Source of the DNA: Asaia bogorensis | GTDB lineage: Bacteria; Pseudomonadota; Alphaproteobacteria; Acetobacterales; Acetobacteraceae | Length of the DNA: 64,000 bases | Direction of reading: 5' to 3' | Assembly (NCBI GenBank): GCA_945868845.1 | Contig: CAMBMS010000001.1 | Span: forward strand, 356,720 to 420,719 | Shown here: positions 36,343 to 45,173 of the stretch, in pieces | Numbering within the stretch: the stretch's first letter is position 1 | How the letters are laid out: each line of letters begins with the position of its first letter | The notes under the pieces: generated by a model | What the model was told of the DNA's origin: nothing | The model's input: the letters and a program-made list of their open reading frames with translations, nothing else | Databases searched by the model: none | Translations under genes and position numbers: made by a program

Positions 36343-37575
36343 ATGACCGAACCCGGCCCCGCCCCACCCACCACCGCCCAACCGACTGGCCCGCTAAAGG
36401 GCTTCCGCATTCTCGACCTGACCACGGTGCTGTTCGGCCCGTTCGGCACGCAGACCCTGGGCGATTGGGGCGCAGAGGTCATCAAGGTCGAGACATTGCG
36501 CGGCGATACCTGGCGCACGTCGGGGCAATTCCGCAATCGCGGCATGAGCGGGCAGTTCATGGCCGCGAACCGTAACAAGCGCAGCATCGCGCTGGACCTG
36601 AAACACAAAGACGGCAAGGACGTGCTGCGCCGGCTGATCGGCACGGCGGATGCGCTAGTCAGTAATATCCGCCCGGCCGGCCTCGCGCGCCTCGGCTTTA
36701 GTTATGAAGCGTGCCGGGAACTGAACCCGCGCCTCGTCTATGCCTCCGCTACCGGCTTTGGCCAAGACGGACCCTGGCGCGCGCGGCCGGCGTTTGACGA
36801 GATCATCCAGGCGGCCTCCGGCTTCGCCTCCGCCATGGGCACTGATGAAGAACCGGCCTTCGTTCCCAGCCTGATCGGCGACAAGATCTGCGGCATGGCG
36901 CTTACCTCCGCCGTTACCGCCGCGCTGCTGCACCGCGAGCGCACCGGTGAGGGTCAGATGGTGGAAGTACCGATGCTGGAAACCATCGCCGCCTTCAACA
37001 GTATCGAGATGTTCGGCGGTCTTGCCTTCGTCCCTCCCATCGGAACATCCGGCTATAACCGCATGAAGGCGCGCAAGCCGACACGTACTAAGGATGGATG
37101 GCTGACCATGCTGCCCTATTCCGGGGATAATTGGTGCGCCTTCTTCGAAGCCGTCGGCCACCCGGAATGCATCGAGGAATTTCAGGTCCGCGACCCTGTG
37201 CAGCGCGGCCGCCACATTGATAAGATTTATGATCGTATGCGCGAAATCGCCCCCAGCCGCACGACGGCGGAATGGGAAAAACTACTCCTCGCCATCGACG
37301 TGCCGCACACGTCGTTTGCCAAATTGACCGAGATTACCGAACAGCCGCATCTGAAAGCCGTCGCCATGTTTCCGGAAATCGATCATCCTAGCGAAGGTAA
37401 AATTCGCCAGGCGCGGCCGCCGGCGCGATTTTCCGCTAGCCCCGCCAGCGTGCATCGCCTAGCACCACGGCTGGGGGAACATACAGCTGAGATATTGCGC
37501 GACGCAGGTTATAGCGAGGTCGAAATCAATATCCTTATCGAAAAAAATGCGGTCGGGACCATGCCGATGAGCTGA
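36343..37575 (+). CDS. CaiB/BaiF CoA transferase (third of three)
   Basis: 410 residues. LKGFRILDLTTVLFGPFGTQ, GAEVIKVETLRGDTWR, ATGFGQDGPW and the catalytic block PSLIGDKICGMALTSAVTAA with Asp180 give a complete class III transferase that could work as a homodimer. It lies 87 bp after the second CaiB and probably belongs to the same transcript. Three tandem CaiB genes may serve two acids or an activation and a product-release step. Confidence 0.9.
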   Translation: MTEPGPAPPTTAQPTGPLKGFRILDLTTVLFGPFGTQTLGDWGAEVIKVETLRGDTWRTSGQFRNRGMSGQFMAANRNKRSIALDLKHKDGKDVLRRLIGTADALVSNIRPAGLARLGFSYEACRELNPRLVYASATGFGQDGPWRARPAFDEIIQAASGFASAMGTDEEPAFVPSLIGDKICGMALTSAVTAALLHRERTGEGQMVEVPMLETIAAFNSIEMFGGLAFVPPIGTSGYNRMKARKPTRTKDGWLTMLPYSGDNWCAFFEAVGHPECIEEFQVRDPVQRGRHIDKIYDRMREIAPSRTTAEWEKLLLAIDVPHTSFAKLTEITEQPHLKAVAMFPEIDHPSEGKIRQARPPARFSASPASVHRLAPRLGEHTAEILRDAGYSEVEINILIEKNAVGTMPMS

Positions 37576-37689
37576 GCCGTAATCGGCATCTCCCAGCTGC
37601 CCGTGCGCCACGATCGGCATAGCCTTTCGCCCGGCAGCTCTCTTCCCAGATGGACCGCCCGGCTCTGGCGATTTTGAAAGGAACGGCCG

Positions 37690-37806
37690 ATGTCTGAAAA
37701 GCTGCTTTCCGCCAATAATCACGCCGATCTGACCTGTGGCCCGCTGGAACTCTGGTCGGCGCCGGCGCCGCATAATCGGCGCGATAACGTGCCCGGTATC
37801 AGTTAA
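37690..37806 (+). pseudogene. N-terminal fragment of an amidohydrolase
   Basis: A 38-residue frame with a good ribosome site (AAAGGA, 37677-37682) reads MSEKLLSANNHADLTCGPLE then LWSAPAPHNRRDNVPGIS and stops. The start resembles amidohydrolase_2 proteins (ISADNHxD...P.DLW...), so I interpret it as the beginning of such a gene, truncated after about 35 residues. It follows the third CaiB by 114 bp and its stop overlaps the 3' end of the convergent LLM gene. A genuine small protein cannot be excluded. Confidence 0.45.
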
Positions 37807-38938
37807 CTTTTTCTACGCCTAACGATGCCTGCCGGGTTTCCTTCACCTGGAAATGCGGAATGATATGCTCGCCGAACATACGGATGGTGTGCATCACCTC
37901 CTCATGCCGGGCGGGGCCGATAGCGCAGAGCATGAAGACTTCCTCCATCCCCATGGCCTCGTACATTTCCAGGAAGCGAATACATTCGGCTGGCGTGCCC
38001 ACGCAGAAGGTTTTTCCCGCTTCGCGCACTTGTTGCGGTGTTGGTTCTCCAGGATGGGGACCAGCGGCGAGATGCTGGTCGCGTTCGTAATAGGCTTTGT
38101 AATCCGCCGGCACAGTGCTGGGATCATAATCACGCCAGACCAAGCGGGCGCGTTCACGTTGCTGTTCGATATACCATTCCACCAGCTCGGTGCCGCGGCT
38201 GGCCACGATTCTTGGGTCTTCATGGCAGAAGCCGGCAGTCATCAGGGCGGCGCGGCGACCCGGCGTGGCGCCGCCATGCGGCGCGGTGATCAGGGCATCC
38301 TTGTAAATACCCATGAGTTGATTGATCCGATCTGGCCCCGCTTCGCTCCCGAACAACCCGCCCATGCCCAAGCTTCCGGTGAGACGTGCCGTTTCGTCGC
38401 TGCCGCAGGCAGACCACAGCGGCGGGTGCGGGCGCTGCAATGGCTTCGGCAGAACCTCCCGTGGCGGAGTTTTGAAATAAGCCCCATCATAGGAGAAAAC
38501 TTCCTGGGTCCATATTTTCGGCAGCATATCGGCGAATTCCAGCCACATACCGCGCGTATCGCCAAGATCGGACCCGTAGGGCGTGAGCTGATAAGGATAT
38601 CCGGTACGGCCCAGACCGACATCGACGCGTCCGCGGCTGAGAATATCCAGGGTCGCCATGCGCCCGGCGACATGCAATGGGTGATGGATCGGTGCGAGCA
38701 CGACGCCGACGCCTAGGCGGATGCGGCTGGTGCGCTGGCTGATTGCGGCGAGCGTCAGGTCTGGCGCGCTATTATGCGACCAGACCGGGCGGAAATGATG
38801 TTCGGTGAACCACACGCTCTCAAATCCCATCTGCTCCGCATACGGAATTTGTGTCAGCGCTTCGTAGATGCGATCGGACTCGCTTGTCTCCGTCCAGGGT
38901 TTAGGAACCTGAATCTGATAGAATAGACCGACGCGCAT
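37799..38938 (-). CDS. LLM class flavin-dependent oxidoreductase
   Basis: 379 residues. FTEHHFRPVWSHNSAPDL (about 44-61) and SRGRVDVGLGRTGYPYQL (101-118) are luciferase-like landmarks. It is convergent with the CaiB cluster and divergent (92 bp) from the cupin gene, so a shared regulatory region lies at 38939-39030. It probably uses reduced flavin from a general reductase; the oxidised substrate is unknown. Confidence 0.88.
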   Translation of the reverse strand: MRVGLFYQIQVPKPWTETSESDRIYEALTQIPYAEQMGFESVWFTEHHFRPVWSHNSAPDLTLAAISQRTSRIRLGVGVVLAPIHHPLHVAGRMATLDILSRGRVDVGLGRTGYPYQLTPYGSDLGDTRGMWLEFADMLPKIWTQEVFSYDGAYFKTPPREVLPKPLQRPHPPLWSACGSDETARLTGSLGMGGLFGSEAGPDRINQLMGIYKDALITAPHGGATPGRRAALMTAGFCHEDPRIVASRGTELVEWYIEQQRERARLVWRDYDPSTVPADYKAYYERDQHLAAGPHPGEPTPQQVREAGKTFCVGTPAECIRFLEMYEAMGMEEVFMLCAIGPARHEEVMHTIRMFGEHIIPHFQVKETRQASLGVEKVN

Positions 38939-39030
38939 GGGGCTCTCCGATCGTGATTTGACGGAGAAGATAGCGCGTACGGGGCCAGTGCGATATCCTA
39001 TGACCCCACTAACCAGACGAGAGGGCCGTC

Positions 39031-39408
39031 ATGAACGTCATCACACTCAAGGATATTCCGGTCGTTCCGGCCGAGGGCGCCGCCGAACGCACCGCCGGTT
39101 GGACCGGGCCGGTGGCCCGCACGCGTCAGACCATCATTCCGCCGGGCGAGTCGGAAAACTATAATTGCTCGGTGGTAAATTTTTCCCAGGGCTGCAACAC
39201 AGGCTGGCATTCACATGATTGCGATCAAGTTCTAATTGTGACCTCCGGCTCTGGTCTGGTGGCCACCGAGCATGAGCAACGCGAGATCAATGTCGGCGAC
39301 GTCGCGCATATCAAGGCCGGGGAACGGCATTGGCATGGCGCCAAGGCCGATACTACGATGGGCCATATCACCATTACCCTGGTTGGTGGGAAAGCGACCT
39401 GGGGTTAG
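39031..39408 (+). CDS. cupin domain-containing protein
   Basis: 125 residues, a single cupin barrel. Motif 1 is GWHSHDCDQVLIVTSGSG (two His, metal binding) and motif 2 is GDVAHIKAGERHWHGAKAD. Such small cupins act as isomerases, dioxygenase-like enzymes or sensors. GACGAGAGGGCCGTC just before the ATG contains a GAGAGG ribosome site. It is convergent with the propeller gene at 39421 with only 12 bp between the stops. Confidence 0.85.
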   Translation: MNVITLKDIPVVPAEGAAERTAGWTGPVARTRQTIIPPGESENYNCSVVNFSQGCNTGWHSHDCDQVLIVTSGSGLVATEHEQREINVGDVAHIKAGERHWHGAKADTTMGHITITLVGGKATWG

Positions 39409-39420
39409 TGGCGATCAAGC

Positions 39421-40380
39421 TTAACTTATTTTCCGTAGCTTACGGATGACGCGCAGATCATCCGGCACCGGTTGATCCGGAAAATATTGCAGCCATTGGG
39501 TGCGCGCTACCTCGGCGATATAAATATCGCCGCGTGAGTCGACGGCGAGACCGTGTGGCCCCATATATTCTTCTGGCCCGATGCCAGGATGCTGGCCGCC
39601 GATGCGCGCCAGTAGATTGCCCTTGTTATCGATGATGGACAGCCGCGGGCCCAGATTGGGATAGTCGCGATTGGTGCGCGTCGCCGGCCCCAGTTCCCCG
39701 ACATAGCAGATCGGGCAGGAGCAATAGGGCATGAAGATACCGCAAGGCCGATGTAGGTTGTTGAATTGCGTTTCGTATTTACCGTTGCCGTCGAACACCT
39801 GGATGCGATGATTTTCCCGATCCGCTACATAGACCCAGCCATCGGGATCGCAAGAGATATTATGCACCAGGTTGAATTCGCCTGGTTTGGTGCCGCTCGT
39901 GCCCCACGACATCAGATGCTGCCCATCCGGGGCATATTTATGCACGCAGGGATTGCCATAGCCGTCGGAGATATAGATTTCTCCCCTCGGCGACAGTGCC
40001 GTGTGGGTGCAGCGGTGAAATGGCTGTCGGCTCATGAAGGGGGCCGGTTTTCCAGGCGTGCCGAGCGTCAACAGCACCTTACCGTCCAACGTGCACTGGC
40101 GGACCGTGTGATCGCCGTCATCAGTCAGGAACATGGTGCCATCCGGCGCCATGTGCAACCCGTGTGCGCGTGGGAACAACCCCTCGCCCCAAGCGCGCAG
40201 AAAATTACCGTCGCGGTCAAAAATCATCATCGGATGCTCGCCGCGATTAAAGACATAGACATTGTCCATCGGATCCACGCCGACCGCACCCACCTCCTTG
40301 AACGACCATCCAGGCGGGAGTTTGGCCCAGCTATCGAGTTGCTCGTACCGATATGCACCCTCGCCGACGATGATCGACAT
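39421..40380 (-). CDS. NHL-type beta-propeller protein (peptidyl-alpha-hydroxyglycine lyase-like)
   Basis: 319 residues from the ATG at 40378-40380, which has TAAGGAG upstream. Repeated blades are visible: VGVDPMDNVYVFNR, MAPDGTMFLTDDGDHTVRQ, LSPRGEIYISDGYGNPCVHK, CDPDGWVYVADRENHRIQVF and VDSRGDIYIAEV, i.e. a six-bladed NHL/PAL-like propeller. A CSCPIC cysteine cluster sits in the second half. No signal peptide is present from this start. PAL-like bacterial proteins are common in xenobiotic clusters but their reaction is rarely known. Confidence 0.85.
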   Translation of the reverse strand: MSIIVGEGAYRYEQLDSWAKLPPGWSFKEVGAVGVDPMDNVYVFNRGEHPMMIFDRDGNFLRAWGEGLFPRAHGLHMAPDGTMFLTDDGDHTVRQCTLDGKVLLTLGTPGKPAPFMSRQPFHRCTHTALSPRGEIYISDGYGNPCVHKYAPDGQHLMSWGTSGTKPGEFNLVHNISCDPDGWVYVADRENHRIQVFDGNGKYETQFNNLHRPCGIFMPYCSCPICYVGELGPATRTNRDYPNLGPRLSIIDNKGNLLARIGGQHPGIGPEEYMGPHGLAVDSRGDIYIAEVARTQWLQYFPDQPVPDDLRVIRKLRKIS

Positions 40381-40562
40381 GTTTTCTCTCCTTACGTCGC
40401 CATGGTGGTAAACACTCGTCGCCTGATGCCATCGGGTCAAGTGCACCTCGGTTGCGGCGTCGTTTGGATAGTGGGTCGATTGAAGTCCGGCACCGACCTG
40501 CCGATTGCGCGGTCCGCGCGTGTCGGTCATCATCGGCCCCTGAGTCATTCGGGAGTGGCATC

Positions 40563-41312
40563 GTGGGGAAGCTTGAGGGAAAAACGGCCTTGGTCACCGG
40601 CTCGGGCCGCAATATCGGCCGCGCGACGGTGTTAAAACTGGCGCGGGAAGGCGCGCATGTCGTGATTAATGCCCGCACAAACCTAGCAGAGGCGGAGGCC
40701 GTCGCGCGCGAGGCACGCGATCTAGGTGTGAAGGCCCTGCCGCTGATTGCCGATCTCGGCAAGAAGGCCGAGGTCGAGGCGATGGCCACGCGCGCGCTGT
40801 CCGAGTTCGGCCGCATCGACATCCTGATTAACAATGCCGCAATCCGCCCCCACAAACCCTTCATGGAGTTGACCCAGGACGATTGGGAAGCGGTGCGCGG
40901 GGTCGTCCTGGACGGCGCCCTCTATCTCACGCGTGCGATCATTGAGCAGATGGTCGCCAACAAATACGGCCGCATTCTGTTCTTTACAGGCGAGGGTGCA
41001 TTCGTGGGCGGCGTCGGGCGGGCGCATGTGTCCGCCGCCAAGATGGGGCTGGTGGGATTCGCGCGCGGCCTCGCCTCCGAATTCGCACCTCACAATATTC
41101 GTGTGAACGTGGTGTCCCCAGGCAGCATCGATACCACGCGCGCCAATCCCGAATGGTATCAGGGGCGCCTGCCCAGCGCCGTCGGCATTCCACTCGGGCG
41201 GCAGGGGACGGCGGACGAAATCGCGGCAGCCTGCCTGTTCCTGGTCAGCGATGATGCCGGCTTCATCACCGGACAGACGATCCATGTTAATGGCGGCAGC
41301 GCCTATTATTAA
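40563..41312 (+). CDS. SDR family NAD(P)-dependent oxidoreductase
   Basis: 249 residues from GTG 40563; the longer frame upstream has no SDR character. Cofactor loop TGSGRNIGRAT, NNAAIRPH, the catalytic Ser replaced or shifted in LFFTGEGAFVGG, and HVSAAKMGLVGF where the usual Tyr of YxxxK is His-Val-Ser-Ala-Ala-Lys. The canonical Tyr is therefore not evident, a deviation worth testing. The C-terminal GFITGQTIHVNGGSAYY is typical. Confidence 0.82.
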   Translation: MGKLEGKTALVTGSGRNIGRATVLKLAREGAHVVINARTNLAEAEAVAREARDLGVKALPLIADLGKKAEVEAMATRALSEFGRIDILINNAAIRPHKPFMELTQDDWEAVRGVVLDGALYLTRAIIEQMVANKYGRILFFTGEGAFVGGVGRAHVSAAKMGLVGFARGLASEFAPHNIRVNVVSPGSIDTTRANPEWYQGRLPSAVGIPLGRQGTADEIAAACLFLVSDDAGFITGQTIHVNGGSAYY

Positions 41313-41516
41313 TCGGGCTCGATTTGTAGGATCAGTCCAGCCGACCGAGATACCCGTTCCCCCCCAGCAGGGGCTTTCGCGCACGGCAGGGTGATGAAAA
41401 ACTCGGTGTGTCTGCCTGGCGCGCTTGGCACACGAAAACAGATCGCTGCTCGCCGTGGTGTTAGGCGACGCCTAGGCCCCCGGTGTGCTGGCCAGGTTTC
41501 CTCGCTGACAGGCAGG

Positions 41517-42923
41517 CTAGCGTGGGTGGCTCACGCTTCCAAGCGTTTCCAACCGGGTGGTGTCTCCGCGCAGCATGCCCGTCAGCCGGGATATGTCTGG
41601 CAGATGCCGTAAGTCATGCAGCAGGGCGAGACTTTCCGCGATCTTAGACGCGGCTAGGCCGGAGGCCGGCATCAAGGTGCGGTATTTCTCATCTAGATCG
41701 CGCCACGAAACCCCAAGCGCGGCGGAGCCCTTAGCCTCATGGACCGTGCTGACGCTGATGTGCCCATCCAGGGTGCGGATGGAGACGGTGGCACCCTGCC
41801 GAAAGCAAGCGAGGTTTTCCGTCGGTTCCGCGCCGATACGCACCTTGTTGATCAAGGCATGGATCACCGGATCGGAAATTTTTTGTGGATTGGCATGAGC
41901 CCACGAAAACCCGTGATCGGCTGCGCCGGCGGCAGCAAAATAAGCAGGGCTGTGCGCCATATCGATCAGGTTAACGGGATGGATAGGTTCTCTTAATGTC
42001 GTCATACCCGGGCGGTGGATCGTGATGCTGTCAATCTCCGCTGCCGTGATGCCGCCTTCGCGCACGGCGTTGCCGGCGGCTTCTCCAATCGCGTGATAGG
42101 GGTGCCCGCCCGGCACCAACTTGATCGCCATGTCGGTCATGATGTCCCAACTGGCGCCAAGATCGTGCGTCGCATTTGCGCCGGCCGTCGCGCCATCGAC
42201 ACCACCGAAGGCCTCGAAGAAGCCGTGTCGAGCTTCCAGGATGCGCGCCTCGCCCGTAAAACCACGCTGCGCCGCCAGCGCCGCGTTGGCACCATGCAGC
42301 GCCGCCAGGCCCGCATGATATTCACGCGAGACGCTGGTATCCGCCGCCGTCGCCAGCCCGCCGATGGAAACCGCCGTCAGCGCAATCGTCTGTGCCATCC
42401 GTTCCGCATCCAAATCAAGCATGCAGGCCGATGCCACGCCGGACGCGAACGCCGCGCCCAGGCAGCCATGAAAGCCGCGATCCTTGAATCCTGGTGTGAT
42501 CGCCGCGCTGATCCGCCCCGCCGCCTCGTACCCCAGCACAATGGCGCGCAGCACGGCTGCGCCATTGGCCCCATCACGTTCCGCGAAAGCCAGCGACGCG
42601 GCGGTCAGCGGCGTACCGGCATGGACGATATTGCGCAGATCGCTGTCGTCGGAGGCTGCTGCGTCGCTGAGCACCGCATTCGCCTGAATTACGCTGGTGA
42701 CGGGCAGTTTTTCGCCCGCATCGAACCAGACCGGCGCATCGGCGCGCCCGCCCTGTTCGCGCGCCATGGCCCGGATGATCTGTGCGGATTCGATTTTTGT
42801 CCCGCAAGCAGCGCTTGCCAGGGTGCTGGCCACCACCATCGCCGCCAGATCAAGTGCGCGTTCGGGTAGGTCCGAGATTTTTATCTCCGCTAGAAAGTTG
42901 GCGAGCTGTCGGGCGACGGTCAT
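41517..42923 (-). CDS. MmgE/PrpD family protein
   Basis: 468 residues. The ATG at 42921-42923 follows CAGGAG; an upstream TTG in frame is ignored. Features: LAAMVVASTLASAACGTK, SDDSDLRNIVHAGTPLTAAS, GYEAAGRISAAITPGFKDRG and FHGCLGAAFASGVASACML, all typical of 2-methylcitrate dehydratase / cis-aconitate decarboxylase homologues. It likely dehydrates or isomerises a hydroxy-polycarboxylate. It follows the LLM gene by 34 bp on the same strand. Confidence 0.9.
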   Translation of the reverse strand: MTVARQLANFLAEIKISDLPERALDLAAMVVASTLASAACGTKIESAQIIRAMAREQGGRADAPVWFDAGEKLPVTSVIQANAVLSDAAASDDSDLRNIVHAGTPLTAASLAFAERDGANGAAVLRAIVLGYEAAGRISAAITPGFKDRGFHGCLGAAFASGVASACMLDLDAERMAQTIALTAVSIGGLATAADTSVSREYHAGLAALHGANAALAAQRGFTGEARILEARHGFFEAFGGVDGATAGANATHDLGASWDIMTDMAIKLVPGGHPYHAIGEAAGNAVREGGITAAEIDSITIHRPGMTTLREPIHPVNLIDMAHSPAYFAAAGAADHGFSWAHANPQKISDPVIHALINKVRIGAEPTENLACFRQGATVSIRTLDGHISVSTVHEAKGSAALGVSWRDLDEKYRTLMPASGLAASKIAESLALLHDLRHLPDISRLTGMLRGDTTRLETLGSVSHPR

Positions 42924-42957
42924 GCTGAACTCCTGCGCCAAAATATTCCTGTGCCGC

Positions 42958-44007
42958 TTACCGGAACGCCGGCATTACTTCCTCGCCCAACAGGCGCATC
43001 GCCGCGAGCTCATGCGCATGCTCGACCTTGCCGCCGCAATTCAGTTCGATCAGTACGCCATCCAAGCCCAGGTCCGTTTGCAATGCGCGTAATCGTGCGC
43101 TCACCGTTTGCGGCGTGCCGATCATCAATGATCCGCGCAATGCCTCGTCATAGGTGATCGTCATCAGTCGTTCGGCTGTTTTCGCGCGCCGGTTCGCCGC
43201 ATCGACGCCGGCGCGACGGGCGGAATCCGCCAAGAGCACCCCCTGCGCCCGATAATAATGAATCAAGCTGGCTTCCACCTCCGCGCGCGCCTGTGCCTCG
43301 GTCGCGGCGATAAAACCGGGGGTGCGCAGATAAACCTGGCCATGGCCGGCATGCCCGGCCTTTCGCCAGGCGGCGCGGTAGGCGGCGATATTCGGCGCGA
43401 AATCCCGTGCATCCTCATGGCGGACCGCCAAGAAGATCGGCCGGCCCTGCTGGCCAATGGTCACGAACGTATCGGCGCTAGTCGCGGCGATGCGGATCGG
43501 CGGCCCACCTGCCCGAAATGGGCGCGGCGTGACCGATACGTCTTTGAATTGGTAAAATTCTCCAGTATGGGAAAAATTCTCTCCCACCCAGGCTTGCTCG
43601 ATAATCTCCAGAGCTTCCGCGAAACGATCGCGGCTTTCGATATAGGGAATGTTATAGGCTTCATACGTCTTGGCCACGCCGCTGCGCCCGGCGCCGAAAA
43701 TCAGCCGCCCACCACTGATCTGGTCTACTGTCGCCGCTTCCTCGGCGAGGCGCAGCGGATTGCCCAGTGGCAATACCTGCACGGCGACGCCGATCTTGAT
43801 CCGCCGCGTCCGCATGGCGATCGCGCTGGCGATGCACATTGGGGACGATAGGACCGAACGTGCTGGATCGAAATGGAACTCCCCAAGCCAGATCACATCC
43901 AATCCGCAGCGCTCGGCTTCATCGACGATGGCGAACGCCTCCGCGAACGCATCCGCGTCCGGACGATTCACGAGGGAGGGAAATTCGTGGAAGACACCGA
44001 ACTCCAT
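42958..44007 (-). CDS. LLM class flavin-dependent oxidoreductase
   Basis: 349 residues from the ATG at 44005-44007 (MEFGVFHEFPSL, with AAAGGG upstream). VIWLGEFHFDPARSVLSS (39-56), a variant of EHHF, and GGRLIFGAGRSGVAKTY (99-115) define the luciferase-like fold. It precedes MmgE/PrpD and follows the broken EthD gene, so the three were probably once one operon. Confidence 0.88.
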   Translation of the reverse strand: MEFGVFHEFPSLVNRPDADAFAEAFAIVDEAERCGLDVIWLGEFHFDPARSVLSSPMCIASAIAMRTRRIKIGVAVQVLPLGNPLRLAEEAATVDQISGGRLIFGAGRSGVAKTYEAYNIPYIESRDRFAEALEIIEQAWVGENFSHTGEFYQFKDVSVTPRPFRAGGPPIRIAATSADTFVTIGQQGRPIFLAVRHEDARDFAPNIAAYRAAWRKAGHAGHGQVYLRTPGFIAATEAQARAEVEASLIHYYRAQGVLLADSARRAGVDAANRRAKTAERLMTITYDEALRGSLMIGTPQTVSARLRALQTDLGLDGVLIELNCGGKVEHAHELAAMRLLGEEVMPAFR

Positions 44008-44066
44008 GTGGAGCCCTTTCCCGATGCGCCGGCGATCCGGCTGGGCAAATGAATAAACCGCGCGCG

Positions 44067-44306
44067 TCACGCGCCGGTCGGGGTCGAATTGCGACACTCG
44101 CGCGACGCGCAGTCAATGGGATACCCGACATCGAAAAATACGATTTCCTGCGCGGGGCGGCGCGACCGTACAAACATCGCGTAGGCGCGATCGAACAGGT
44201 CCCGCGCCAACCCATCCCGGCGGAGGCCAAGTGTCAAAAGCTTGACCGGCTCGGTGGCGTCGTGGATGGCGCATTCGGTCGCGGCCATCGACCCGGTTCG
44301 TTCCAT
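44067..44306 (-). pseudogene. EthD-like gene, 3' part (C-terminal half), separated by an insertion
   Basis: The minus-strand frame reads ERTGSMAATECAIHDATEP, VKLLTLGLRRDGLARDLFDR, YAMFVRSRRPAQEIVFF and ends at 44067. It is GC-rich like the surrounding genes and in the same frame number as the N-terminal fragment at 45174-45467. Because an AT-rich insert lies exactly between the two halves, I read them as one gene split in two. The C-half alone has no proper ribosome site. Confidence 0.6.
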
Positions 44307-45173
44307 ATCTATGAAATTCCGTTCATCTTAAGCCAAATGCCCAGCTTGCATGTAGCGTGTGTTAGCCGTAAGTTGTTTTATTTTCTTTCGCTTTTTCGTC
44401 AATTTTTTGTTTTAATAATTGTCTAATTGATGTTAAATGTCCAAATAGTACGATTGGAACAATAAATGTCGGCAACCAACTGAAAGGAAAATTTAAAATC
44501 GCAATATTCGGTTGGTCAAAAGCAAACTTTTGAATTGGTGAAGGTGCTGAAAATAAACCGTTCACAACAATATTTATTAAAAGTCCAAGACAAATAAAAT
44601 TCCATATTAGAATTGTTTGTCTGTTCAGTTTATTTTTTGTTAATCCAAAATACGCAATAATTGGTGCTGATATTCCAGCGATTATGTCAAAGTTTCTTCC
44701 TTCAAAAGTCATCAATTCTGGAATTGCCTTATTGAGAAATAGCCAAAACAAAACTATCTCAACAGGAATTCTCACGATGTTTAAATAGGTCAGGTTTTTA
44801 AGTGGTAAACTGTCAATAAATTGTCTGCCTTTTGATGTTGCAAACAAAAAAATGATCATCAAAATTGTCGGCAATATTCCAAACAACATAATTTTTGGTG
44901 GAAAGAAATTTGTGTCGTTGTTGTAAACATTTTTGTATGTCAGAACTGCTTGAATTGTCAACCAAAGTGTCAAACCGATAAAAATGTGGGTTGCCTTTTT
45001 TCGAGTTTGTTCAGAATTTGAATTTCTAATTGTCCAAATGAAAAATTGTAAGGACACAAGTGTCGTCAGTCCAAAAGTCATTGAAATATATACCGGTAAT
45101 TTGTCTATCATTTTTCTGTTCGTTTAATGTTTGCTGTGTCGTTTTACAATGACGGCTAACAGGGCTTTTCGAT
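44304..45173 (-). mobile_element. AT-rich Bacteroidota-like DNA insert interrupting the EthD-like gene
   Basis: About 870 bp whose composition changes abruptly: lines I counted inside have 23-28% G+C while both flanks are above 55%. The insert carries one membrane-protein gene and is framed by a perfect 10-bp inverted repeat, TGTTAGCCGT at 44360-44369 and ACGGCTAACA at 45152-45161. Outside the repeats are short AT-rich tails to about 44306 and 45173. No transposase is encoded. The GTTAGCC/GGCTAAC core resembles integron attC cores but does not fit the strict GTTRRRY consensus. Edges are approximate because no target duplication was found. Confidence 0.6.
44362..45111 (-). CDS. hypothetical multi-pass membrane protein of foreign (Bacteroidota-like) origin
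   Basis: 249 residues, very rich in Ile, Phe, Leu, Asn and Lys, with about seven hydrophobic segments, for example TFGLTTLVSLQFFIWTI, IMLFGILPTILMIIFLFA, VRIPVEIVLFWLFL and FICLGLLINIVVNGLF. I do not recognise a family. The ATG is preceded by GAACAGAAAA rather than a Shine-Dalgarno, as is usual in Bacteroidota. Its TAA stop is inside the left terminal repeat. Codon use is wholly unlike its neighbours, so expression here is doubtful. Confidence 0.75.
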   Translation of the reverse strand: MIDKLPVYISMTFGLTTLVSLQFFIWTIRNSNSEQTRKKATHIFIGLTLWLTIQAVLTYKNVYNNDTNFFPPKIMLFGILPTILMIIFLFATSKGRQFIDSLPLKNLTYLNIVRIPVEIVLFWLFLNKAIPELMTFEGRNFDIIAGISAPIIAYFGLTKNKLNRQTILIWNFICLGLLINIVVNGLFSAPSPIQKFAFDQPNIAILNFPFSWLPTFIVPIVLFGHLTSIRQLLKQKIDEKAKENKTTYG

